A DNA stretch of 64,000 bases from positions 434,001-498,000 of the forward strand of contig NZ_BIFR01000002.1 of the NCBI RefSeq assembly GCF_003967535.1, in the 5' to 3' direction. This DNA is from Tengunoibacter tsumagoiensis. GTDB lineage: Bacteria > Chloroflexota > Ktedonobacteria > Ktedonobacterales > Ktedonobacteraceae. Numbering within the stretch: position 1 is the stretch's first letter; every line of letters begins with the position of its first letter. The translations under genes and the position numbers were made by a program. This document shows positions 33,876 to 41,482 of this stretch, piece after piece. The notes under the pieces are model-generated. The model was not told the DNA's origin and ran no database searches. It saw only the letters and a program-made list of their open reading frames with translations.

Positions 33876-35552
33876 ATGAATAGAATTTTTAAGAAGAGAC
33901 CATATGCATTCTGTGCTTGTCTTATGATTGTGTGTGGAGTTGCTCTGCGCATCTTTTTGAGTCTGCACAACTGGCCTCAGACCAATAGCGATGAGGCGAC
34001 GATTGGTCTGATGGCTCGACACATTGTGAACCTGGGAGAGCATCCCATTTTTTTTTATGGTCAGCAGTATATGGGGGCTTTAGAAGCCTACCTGGCTGCA
34101 CCTTTTTTTGTGGTTTTGGGGTCATCTCTCTTTAGTCTGCGGTTGAGCCTTATTTTCCTCTTTGCGGGCTTCTTAATCTGTCTGTATCTTTTCAGTAGTC
34201 TCGTCTATTCGAAGGGCTGGGCTCTGGTCTCGCTCAGTTTTTTAAGTTTTGGTTCCAGCTTTGTCATTGCTCGCCAGCTAAGTGCGATTGGTGGATATCC
34301 AGAACTATTATTTTTCGGTTCTCTTCTGTTTTTGCTTGCGAGTTACTTAGCTTTAACACAGAGGAAGCCACAAGCATCTGGAAAACACTATGTGCGGTAT
34401 TGTCTCTATGGAGCCTGGGGGCTGGCGGCGGGATTAGGGCTCTGGAGTGATCTCTTACTGCTGCCTTTCGTCCTCTGTTCCGGGCTTATCGTGGTTTTAT
34501 TCTGCTGGGCTGACCTGCGCAGAATTGGCTCTGCTGGCTGTCTGGTGATAGGTAGTCTGATTGGGATGTGGCCTCTTATCTATTATAATCTCCATGCCGC
34601 ACCGGGGAAAGACTCTTTAACGACTTTGTTGCAGTTGCGGCAAGGTGGATCTTCAGAAAGTCTGAATGTGTTCCAGGCGATGTGGGGGACGGTCTCGATT
34701 AGCGTTCCAATGATCACTGGGGAGCCTCTGTGTCCAATTGTTGAAAAACCTGCCTGGAGCCCTGCAAGTGCAATGAGCCTCAATTGTACGATTATCCGTG
34801 GAGGTTGGGGCCTTGGCCTGCTGCTGCTCTTCTTTCTCTCGTTCTCTCTCGCGCTCTTCAGGCTCTGGTCGTTACGTGTGTATTTCGACGTGAAGAAACA
34901 TGGTGCCTTTGACAACGGTGAAGGTCGTCAGCAATTGATTCGTTTAGCTATTCATATGTTGATACTGATAAGTGCAGCCTGTACGCTGATGGCTTATATG
35001 TTTAGTCCTTCACCTATTGATTGGCCGGGGAGTCGGGCTCGTTATTTAACGGGTCTGTTAATTGCATTGCCTGCATTGGGATGGCCATTGTGGGTAGGTC
35101 TCCAGAAGACAGTGTATCAGAAAACAGGGCAAGGTTTCATGGTGCGCTCCATCTGCCTTGGCCTCCTGGGTGTAATCTGCCTCAGTTCTCTGCTTGGAAG
35201 TTTTCTCATTTTTTGGGAGATACCAGCGGCACAACAGAATCAGGATCGCCAGCAAGGATTAATTGCGTATCTCAATCAACGAGGAATCACTCATATCTAT
35301 ACTGATTATTGGACCTGTAATCGATTAGCATTTCTCAGCGAAGAGCACATTATTTGCGGTGTTGTTGATCAACATCTGCAAGAGTCGCTCGATTTTAATC
35401 GTTACGCTCCCTATTATGAGCGCGTGAAAGCCGATCGGAGAAGTGCTTATCTCTTTCCTCATGGGTTTCATGTTGCATTACCGGAAAAGGATAAATTAAA
35501 GGATATTTTTGAATATAACGGTTATATCCTCTATCAATTGAGAGAGCCCTGA
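33876..35552 (+). CDS. GT-C-fold membrane glycosyltransferase-like protein
   Basis: A 558-residue protein with about 11 membrane helices. The first loop carries NWPQTNSDEATIGLMARHI (about residues 32-50). Its acidic pair in the first outside loop is where GT39/ArnT-like enzymes bind metal and lipid sugar donors. HPIFFYGQQYMGALEAYLAA follows, as in that superfamily. A soluble tail of about 90 residues (from DRQQGLIAYL) ends the protein. It likely moves a sugar from a polyprenyl phosphate to an exported acceptor; donor and acceptor are unknown. It stands alone, ending at a clear terminator. Confidence 0.75.
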   Translation: MNRIFKKRPYAFCACLMIVCGVALRIFLSLHNWPQTNSDEATIGLMARHIVNLGEHPIFFYGQQYMGALEAYLAAPFFVVLGSSLFSLRLSLIFLFAGFLICLYLFSSLVYSKGWALVSLSFLSFGSSFVIARQLSAIGGYPELLFFGSLLFLLASYLALTQRKPQASGKHYVRYCLYGAWGLAAGLGLWSDLLLLPFVLCSGLIVVLFCWADLRRIGSAGCLVIGSLIGMWPLIYYNLHAAPGKDSLTTLLQLRQGGSSESLNVFQAMWGTVSISVPMITGEPLCPIVEKPAWSPASAMSLNCTIIRGGWGLGLLLLFFLSFSLALFRLWSLRVYFDVKKHGAFDNGEGRQQLIRLAIHMLILISAACTLMAYMFSPSPIDWPGSRARYLTGLLIALPALGWPLWVGLQKTVYQKTGQGFMVRSICLGLLGVICLSSLLGSFLIFWEIPAAQQNQDRQQGLIAYLNQRGITHIYTDYWTCNRLAFLSEEHIICGVVDQHLQESLDFNRYAPYYERVKADRRSAYLFPHGFHVALPEKDKLKDIFEYNGYILYQLREP

Positions 35553-35601
35553 TAAAAATGTGAGATTTTTTCATCCGCTTCTCATTTTGCTCTTCTATAA
35601 T

Positions 35602-35634
35602 AGACAAGCATCTCAATATTTGAGATACTTGTCT
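35602..35634 (+). terminator. Rho-independent terminator
   Basis: AGACAAG.ATCTCAA and TTGAGAT.CTTGTCT pair around TAT, followed by TTGTTTATTT. Confidence 0.8.
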
Positions 35635-35715
35635 TTGTTTATTTCCCGACAATGCGAACTATTAGTGGGTTGATTTTCTCGCCTCATATTAGAAAGTTCC
35701 ATTTTTGGCCCCAAT

Positions 35716-36921
35716 ATGGAGGACAATAGATCATTTATGAAACCATATACGTCCCAACAGACGACAACTCAGACGGCTGATGCAGGTGGCACATCTGCAC
35801 TTAATACTTCACAAAGATTTCCAGGCTGGATTTTATTACCTTTGCGGCTCTTCCTGGGGGTAACGTTTGTCTATGCGGGGCTGCAAAAGTTAACTGATCC
35901 ACATTTTTTCCATCCCGGCTCGCCAGACTATATTGGTAATCAGCTTATTGCCTTTGCCCATGGATCGCCGTTGAAGGATCTTCTTCTCCACTATGCTGTC
36001 TCCCATGCCGTCTTACTGGGGCTTCTGGTGGCCTTTGGTGAGATTGCAATTGGTCTGGGGACCTTATCTGGTCTTTTGTTTCGTCCGGCTGCCTTCTTTG
36101 GGCTGTGCATAAGCTTTGTTTTTTTTCTGACTGCAAGCTGGAGTGTCTATCCCTATTTTTATGGTGCAGATATCGTGTTTGTCTTTGCCTGGCTGACATT
36201 GCTGCTTGGAGGCCCTCTGGCAACTGGCCTGTTTACACTGGATGGCTGGCTGGTGAAGCACTTTTTGTCTGGTTCTCTGAAGCAAGCGCCAGGGCCACTG
36301 GCAAGAATCTGTGCAGCGGTGCTGGTTGGTCTGCCTGATATGCCTCTGGCTAATCGTGTTGAGCAGCCGACGATATATAAGGGACGGGGACAGTTTCAGA
36401 ATGCGCTCAAGCGTGAGCGGGAGAGCAGGCGGAGTTTTTTTGTCGGCACATTGATTGGTGGTGGTCTGGCAACACTGGGAGTTGTTGCGATTGGCTATAC
36501 ATTTAATCTGCTTGGACGTTTGAACGATAGCGTTACAGGTTCTGGAAATGCTACGGGATCTGGCGATGTATCAACGGCAACTGTGGAGGGTGGAACCCCA
36601 ACAGGCGGCTCTGGTGCAATTGCTCAGACGAGTGCAGTGGCGAAAAATGCTGCCATTACCTTTACCATTCCATCGACAGGCGATCCGGGTATTCTTATCC
36701 ATCTTCCTAACGATCAATTTGTGGCTTTTGACGCAACCTGTACGCATGCCGGATGTCCAGTAGATTATGATGCAGTGAGCCATCATTTGATCTGTCCCTG
36801 TCATGGAGCTGAATACGATCCAGCGAATAGTGCAAATGTCCTGGGAGGCCCTACATCTCGTGCGTTAGACCCGGTCGCCATCTCTATTGATAGCGCAACG
36901 GGAGCGATTACGCTAAAATAA
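35716..36921 (+). CDS. DoxD/DoxX - Rieske [2Fe-2S] fusion protein
   Basis: A 401-residue membrane protein. Residues about 35-185 are a four-helix DoxD/DoxX unit (LPLRLFLGVTFVYAGLQKLTDP is its hallmark opening, in two parts). After a basic cytoplasmic segment comes a further helix (GTLIGGGLATLGVVAIGYTF) and a Gly/Thr/Ser-rich linker. The C-terminal 100 residues form a Rieske domain with both ligand motifs, CTHAGC and CPCHGAEYD. DoxD is a subunit of thiosulfate:quinone oxidoreductase. Fusion to a Rieske centre suggests quinone-linked electron transfer, but the donor is not known. The start may be the second ATG, seven codons on. Confidence 0.85.
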   Translation: MEDNRSFMKPYTSQQTTTQTADAGGTSALNTSQRFPGWILLPLRLFLGVTFVYAGLQKLTDPHFFHPGSPDYIGNQLIAFAHGSPLKDLLLHYAVSHAVLLGLLVAFGEIAIGLGTLSGLLFRPAAFFGLCISFVFFLTASWSVYPYFYGADIVFVFAWLTLLLGGPLATGLFTLDGWLVKHFLSGSLKQAPGPLARICAAVLVGLPDMPLANRVEQPTIYKGRGQFQNALKRERESRRSFFVGTLIGGGLATLGVVAIGYTFNLLGRLNDSVTGSGNATGSGDVSTATVEGGTPTGGSGAIAQTSAVAKNAAITFTIPSTGDPGILIHLPNDQFVAFDATCTHAGCPVDYDAVSHHLICPCHGAEYDPANSANVLGGPTSRALDPVAISIDSATGAITLK

Positions 36922-36965
36922 GAGAGTTGCCATTCCTGGCAGCGATCACAACGACTGGGGAGTTT

Positions 36966-37787
36966 ATGGAAAAAAGTCTATTGTTATGTCTGGCACACCC
37001 TGATGACGAAGCCGGGTGTGCCCCGCTGGTTGCGCGCTATATTGCCGAGGGAGCGCGTGCTACTTTAATCTGTGCCACCAATGGCGAAGTTGGAACGGTC
37101 GACGAAAAATTTTTGACCAATTATTCATCAATTGCGGAGCTGCGTCTGGCCGAGCTGCAATGTGCCACGCAGGTCGCTGGCTATACAGACGTTGTGACGT
37201 TTGGTTATCGAGATAGCGGGATGATGGGAGCCAAGGAGAATCTGGAGAGCAGCTGTCTCTGGCAGGCTCCGCTTGAGGAAGTGACCGATCGGATTATTGA
37301 GGTTATCCATCGTGTGCGTCCACAGGTGTTGATTACTTTTAACACCTACGGGATGTATGGGCATCCCGATCATATTAAGATCAATCAGGCTACTCATGCT
37401 GCATTTGAGCGGCTGCAAGGGGAGCCGGATGCGCCACAAAAGCTCTATTATATCAACATTAGTATCAGCAAGTTCCATATGAAGCTGTTTCTGACAGCCA
37501 TGAAGATCATGGGAAAAGACCCTCGTAAAGTAGGGGTAAATGCTGATATAGATCTGATTGCCGCCATGGAGTCTTTAACGCCGATCACGACAAAGATTCC
37601 AACGGGCTATTATCGTGCCAGAGGCTGGCAGGCTTCGGATTGTTATCCCAGCCAATTCCAGACGTCACGTTTTCAGCGTATCACCCGTCGTCTGTTTGGG
37701 CGTTGGACCGAAGCATATAGTGCTCTGTCGCGCATCATTCCCGAACACCAGATAGGTGAGACTATTGAGAAAGATCTTTTTGAGTAA
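36966..37787 (+). CDS. PIG-L/LmbE-family N-deacetylase
   Basis: A 273-residue zinc hydrolase. The metal motif AHPDDE is at about residues 9-14 (LLLCLAHPDDEAGC) and the third ligand is in YGMYGHPDHIKINQ near 135-148. Relatives include MshB and BshB, which deacetylate GlcN-type thiol precursors, and antibiotic or lipid-linked GlcNAc deacetylases. ATG 36966 after GGGGAGTTT is preferred; a TTG at 36927 is possible. It follows the DoxD-Rieske gene by 44 bases and may be cotranscribed. The substrate cannot be assigned. Confidence 0.88.
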   Translation: MEKSLLLCLAHPDDEAGCAPLVARYIAEGARATLICATNGEVGTVDEKFLTNYSSIAELRLAELQCATQVAGYTDVVTFGYRDSGMMGAKENLESSCLWQAPLEEVTDRIIEVIHRVRPQVLITFNTYGMYGHPDHIKINQATHAAFERLQGEPDAPQKLYYINISISKFHMKLFLTAMKIMGKDPRKVGVNADIDLIAAMESLTPITTKIPTGYYRARGWQASDCYPSQFQTSRFQRITRRLFGRWTEAYSALSRIIPEHQIGETIEKDLFE

Positions 37788-37817
37788 GAGTTGCGGAATG
37801 ACGAACCCCGTCTGTAA

Positions 37818-37859
37818 ATGGAGCATGAGCTTCCTCGTTTGAGTGCAAGCTCATGCCAT
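37818..37859. terminator. Hairpin between PIG-L and DJ-1/PfpI genes
   Basis: ATGG.GCATGAGCTT and AAGCTCATGC.CAT pair around a 14-base loop between the convergent genes. Confidence 0.65.
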
Positions 37860-37875
37860 CTTGTCCTCAATGAGT

Positions 37876-38472
37876 TCAGATCCATGGTCCATCCAGGCGT
37901 TTTGCAGCGCGCTTGCGAGCTTCTGGTCCAAACCATTGTTGCAGGAAATGGAGAGCCAGATCAATGCCAGAGGAGACTCCACCCGCCGTTACAATGTTTC
38001 CCTCATCGATGATTTTCTCCTCTACCAGCTCGATCTGCGGAAAACATTGTCGAAAGAGGTCAAAACGTAGTGGATGGGTGGTCGCGCGGCGCTGATCTAA
38101 TAGACCAGCGTAGGCAAGGTAAAAAGAGCCGGTGCAGACTGAGGCAATGATTGTTCCCTGGGCCTGATATGTTCGTAAGGTTTGCGCAATTCTCTCATCA
38201 TTGTAACAATTGCGAGCATTGGGGCCACCAGGTACAATCAGCACATCAAGGCGTGGAGAATCCTCTAAGAGAAAATCGCAAAGCACACGCAATCCGCCAC
38301 GACAGCGAATTTCATGCGCAGTTCCAATGGTCAAGACCTGGCAATACGCCTGCTCTTGTTCTTCGCCAGCGTTGGCAAAGACTTCATAGGGGCCTGCAAA
38401 ATCTAATTCCTCAACGGTTGGAAAGAGGAGCAGGCCAATAGAGATAGGGCGATGAGCAAAATGCATAGTCAT
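37876..38472 (-). CDS. DJ-1/PfpI-family protein (isonitrile hydratase-like)
   Basis: A 198-residue class I glutamine amidotransferase-like fold. The opening IGLLLFPTVEELDFAGPYEVF is characteristic of the GlxA/isonitrile-hydratase branch. The nucleophile Cys lies in the elbow IASVCTGSFYLAYAGLLDQRRATTHP, whose THP end is conserved in this branch (the stretch is split here only as a description). TAGGVSSGIDLALHFLQ near residue 165 is the family's C-terminal helix. There is no AraC domain, so it is not a regulator. AAGGAATAACAT precedes the ATG. A short relic of a similar N-terminus lies just upstream. Confidence 0.85.
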   Translation of the reverse strand: MTMHFAHRPISIGLLLFPTVEELDFAGPYEVFANAGEEQEQAYCQVLTIGTAHEIRCRGGLRVLCDFLLEDSPRLDVLIVPGGPNARNCYNDERIAQTLRTYQAQGTIIASVCTGSFYLAYAGLLDQRRATTHPLRFDLFRQCFPQIELVEEKIIDEGNIVTAGGVSSGIDLALHFLQQWFGPEARKRAAKRLDGPWI

Positions 38473-38560
38473 ATGTTATTCCTTCTAGATCGAGAAGTTG
38501 TACCTCTGGCAAGATGAGAAAAATGACGCGCCGTGGTACTCGCTGTGTGTGAGTCCTGGA
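38473..38560 (-). pseudogene. Relic of a second DJ-1/PfpI (GlxA-like) N-terminus
   Basis: On the minus strand the codons for RRVIFLILPEVQLLDLEG run straight into the start of the intact DJ-1/PfpI gene in another frame. They match the first strand and LD..G motif of GlxA-type regulators, but nothing else of that protein is present. Confidence 0.5.
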
Positions 38561-38794
38561 CTCAAGTAACGGACTTTTCATAGAAGTAGTATGCTGGATT
38601 CTATACCTGGAAACAAGGGTGGTTTTGGGCAAAAAGCGGACAATTTTGGTCAAATTTTGTGACGTATTTTAACTCTTCATGAAAGGCGAGTTGGTACGTA
38701 TAAGTAGTGCCCCGTTGTAGGCCTGTTCAGGCTGAAGAGATCACCATTGCCCTCATCAGGACTCACATTCAAGCATTAATTCTAAGGAGCGCAG
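38561..38794. other. Intergenic region
   Basis: No gene is supported. The DJ-1/PfpI promoter should be here on the minus strand. Apparent plus-strand frames lie antisense to the glycosidase gene and are not called. Confidence 0.4.
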
Positions 38795-38826
38795 AAAAAA
38801 GCGCATCCCTTGTACAAGGGATGCGC
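38795..38826 (-). terminator. Rho-independent terminator of the first GH-A-like gene
   Basis: GCGCATCCCTTGTACAAGGGATGCGC is a perfect palindrome, split here at its centre GTAC as two 11-base arms; on the minus strand it is followed by TTTTTT. Confidence 0.9.
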
Positions 38827-38844
38827 GCGAAACTAAGCAAACGA

Positions 38845-41220
38845 CTATTGATAATCGCAGTGCTTCACGACGTTAGGAAGCGGATCGCCACCGAATGCGT
38901 CGTTGCTACAGAAGATGCTATCGGTGACGGTTTGGGTGGTATAGGTGCCATTGGCTCCATAGCGCACCTGGGCCGTCCCGTTAACAGTACACACACCACC
39001 CTCATCAGCGCACTTCGTCCAGCCATCCGAGGACGGCGTAGGCGTTGGAGTGGATGCCGTAGGTGTTGGCGTGGGATTGGAGACCGTACCACCAGGAGCG
39101 ATCAAGATGCTATTGACATGGCCTGCTGAGGGCTGCGTTGCGACAACCAGCACCGCGTGAAGGCCGGCTGTGAGCGAGACTGAGCCCGCCGTAACCGTCT
39201 GGTAGCTTGACATGCTTCCGGTGTTGGGGACATCGATCGCTGAGAGCAGATTGCCATCCACAAAGACGGCCAGCTTTTTCCCATCGCTGGTGTTCCCGAC
39301 CGAGACGGCGACCGTATAGGTGCCTTCGTTGCTGACGCGCAAGAGATAGCCCGCGCTGCGTCCAACGTTATCCGTCAGAGGCGCTCCGGACTGATAGGCA
39401 TCAACGCGTATATCGTAGCTGCTACCGTTGATAGTCGTTGTGTCAGAACCGCTGACCTGCGTTCCCTGAGTCACGGACGAAGGCGTGAATGTGCCATTGT
39501 TGATATCATGAGCGGCCTGGACCAGGGGATCGTTGTTGGCCTCATACAGGTTTTTCCACTGGGCGTATGTTCCCGTGGTGTAGAGGTCGCCACCGGCCTG
39601 TGCAAAGACATTGAAGGAATCCAGCATGCTCTGCCTGGCGCGTGGGTCCCAACGCGCAGCGGTATCAACATCGCTTGGACCATCGCCGCCGACCGCGAAG
39701 CCACCCTCATAGGCGACAAAGTGCAGACCATAAGCGTGTGCCCAGGCGGCCTCAATATTGAGGGCCTGCTGATAGGTATGATCGCCATCATAGTGCGAGA
39801 CAGGGAGTCCAGAGGCGTAGATCGCGTCTACGCTTGTGGCGGCATCGTTGTTGCTGCCATAATAAACCGCTCCGCCAGCGCCCCAGATGTAGTACGTGAT
39901 GGGATGTGGATCAGAGACATGCTGGCCATCAACATTATTGTAGTAATTATTGACGAAATCCAGCATTGCTGCCGCTGTGCCATTCAGATTGTTATACTGC
40001 CACTCCAGCACCGGACGGATGCGCGAAATCATCTCATCGCCGAAGACGTTGCGGAACAACTGGCTGATCTGCACTGTGCGGCGCGCCGCGTAGCGCATTG
40101 CCAGGCCGATGCTATTAGTTTCACCATCATAGTTCAGGTTTGATCCGCCTGCATTGACCTCGGCTGCAGCTGCATCGGCAACATCGTGGGCCTGCTGGAA
40201 GCCGAAGTTCCAGACCTCATTGCTATACTCGATATAAGCTTTGAGATCGGAGCGCAAAGGAGCAAAGGCTGGATTGCTCTGGGGCGATGTGTATGGATTT
40301 ATGCCATCACTGCCATATTTGATCAACTGGGCCAGCTTTGTCACATAGTCGTCATTAGCCCGGCCAGGAATGTTGATGTAACAATCCTTGCCTGTCTCAT
40401 TACACAGGTCGACCTCGTACTCAAAGGCTATCAGGTTCCCCTCAAAGCCGGACTCTCCCGGGAGCACCTTTTTCTGGCTCGCGTCAGTTGGCCTGGTGCG
40501 ATCAGACCAGTTGACAGAGGTGTTCCAGTTGGTTCCCGCCATAAAGCGGATGTAGGCATAATTTGAGAGCGCGTCTTTGAGCTCAGTTGTGAAGATGACC
40601 GAGGGATCATAGGACGTGCTGGAGCCAGGAGAGGTAGGGCGCATCAGGCGTACATTGGTTACTCCAGTATTCGTTGCCGCCCCTGACGTGCGAATTGTGT
40701 TTGCAAAATTGAGCTGGAAGTTCTCCGCGCCGGTATCCGTCACCACCAGCCTGGCCGTGGTGGTATTGGAGCCAGCATCATAGGTTTTGTCGTTGATGGT
40801 TGCGTAGTTCAGGCTGACTGTGACATCTGCCTGTCCATTGAAGGTCAAAGTATATGTGCCCTGGTTGTTGTCGCGACCCTCCCAGACCATGATCGAGGCA
40901 TCGGTTGTTGGCCAGCCATTTGCATCAGACGGTGCTGAGCCATCAAGGGTGCCATAGGTATCCCAATGTGCGCGCGACTGCTTCATCGCGTCGGCAAACC
41001 CTTCAAGGTTGGTGTAGTTGATACCTGCCACTGGTAGGTGATCGGTTGGGGCAGCATACGTCTTTTTCGTCCCCAGGCCAAAGGAAAAGGCGAAACTGGC
41101 GCAGACGAGAGCCACTAAGATAATGAGTGAGCTCAGACCACTCATAATCGCGGGTTTACGTACACGCACTTTTGCCGTCTGCTCTACAGCTCTTGGAAGC
41201 TCATTCTTCCTTAAAGACAT
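38845..41220 (-). CDS. Secreted GH-A-like glycosidase with C-terminal Cys-rich module
   Basis: A 791-residue exported protein. A long basic N-region leads into a signal helix (LSSLIILVALVCASFAFSF). A TIM-barrel-like catalytic region of unassigned family spans about 70-560. YIEYSNEVWNFGF fits the clan GH-A acid/base Glu (Asn-Glu), and HFVAYEGGFA fits the nucleophile Glu. A CBM-like domain follows (about 590-700: YTVAVSVGN ... KLAVFVDGNLL). After a Pro/Thr linker comes a 58-residue module with WTKCADEGGVC, QVRYGANGTY and NVVKHCDYQ. It likely acts on plant polysaccharide outside the cell. AGGAGGACACG precedes the ATG. Confidence 0.75.
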   Translation of the reverse strand: MSLRKNELPRAVEQTAKVRVRKPAIMSGLSSLIILVALVCASFAFSFGLGTKKTYAAPTDHLPVAGINYTNLEGFADAMKQSRAHWDTYGTLDGSAPSDANGWPTTDASIMVWEGRDNNQGTYTLTFNGQADVTVSLNYATINDKTYDAGSNTTTARLVVTDTGAENFQLNFANTIRTSGAATNTGVTNVRLMRPTSPGSSTSYDPSVIFTTELKDALSNYAYIRFMAGTNWNTSVNWSDRTRPTDASQKKVLPGESGFEGNLIAFEYEVDLCNETGKDCYINIPGRANDDYVTKLAQLIKYGSDGINPYTSPQSNPAFAPLRSDLKAYIEYSNEVWNFGFQQAHDVADAAAAEVNAGGSNLNYDGETNSIGLAMRYAARRTVQISQLFRNVFGDEMISRIRPVLEWQYNNLNGTAAAMLDFVNNYYNNVDGQHVSDPHPITYYIWGAGGAVYYGSNNDAATSVDAIYASGLPVSHYDGDHTYQQALNIEAAWAHAYGLHFVAYEGGFAVGGDGPSDVDTAARWDPRARQSMLDSFNVFAQAGGDLYTTGTYAQWKNLYEANNDPLVQAAHDINNGTFTPSSVTQGTQVSGSDTTTINGSSYDIRVDAYQSGAPLTDNVGRSAGYLLRVSNEGTYTVAVSVGNTSDGKKLAVFVDGNLLSAIDVPNTGSMSSYQTVTAGSVSLTAGLHAVLVVATQPSAGHVNSILIAPGGTVSNPTPTPTASTPTPTPSSDGWTKCADEGGVCTVNGTAQVRYGANGTYTTQTVTDSIFCSNDAFGGDPLPNVVKHCDYQ

Positions 41221-41376
41221 CGTGTCCTCCTTAATCCAGGCAAAATCATTGAGCCTGGATTGTCTAGTTCAAGAGTGTAAGACCTGATATCGATTCGGTG
41301 TCCGGCTCTCGCTTTCCCGCTCCTTCAGGTTCACGAGAAGTTGGTGAGGGTGTGTAGCTAGCACTTCGTTACAGCT

Positions 41377-41441
41377 CATTTGAAAAGCAAGAGCATCCTT
41401 GCTCCCCTGCCGCCGCAGGCAGCAGATATGGTTTTCAAATG
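41377..41441. repeat. Nested inverted repeat between the two GH-A-like genes
   Basis: CATTTGAAAA (41377-41386) pairs with TTTTCAAATG (41432-41441). Inside are smaller stems, including CTGCC.GGCAG and AGCAAG.CTTGCT. It follows the second glycosidase gene and precedes the first, so it may terminate or regulate read-through. Confidence 0.55.
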
Positions 41442-41482
41442 AAGATGAACAGAGTATTTGCTACACGAGTGATAGAAACATA

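Noticed and set aside
38411..38653. 80-codon minus frame upstream of and overlapping the DJ-1/PfpI gene
   Set aside because: Only its middle resembles a DJ-1 N-terminus. It has no start site and ends inside the next gene, so it is reported as a relic, not a gene.
39508..40143. Long plus-strand frames opposite the glycosidase genes (also 41840-42385)
   Set aside because: They mirror the real genes on the other strand, lack ribosome-binding sites and show no domain.
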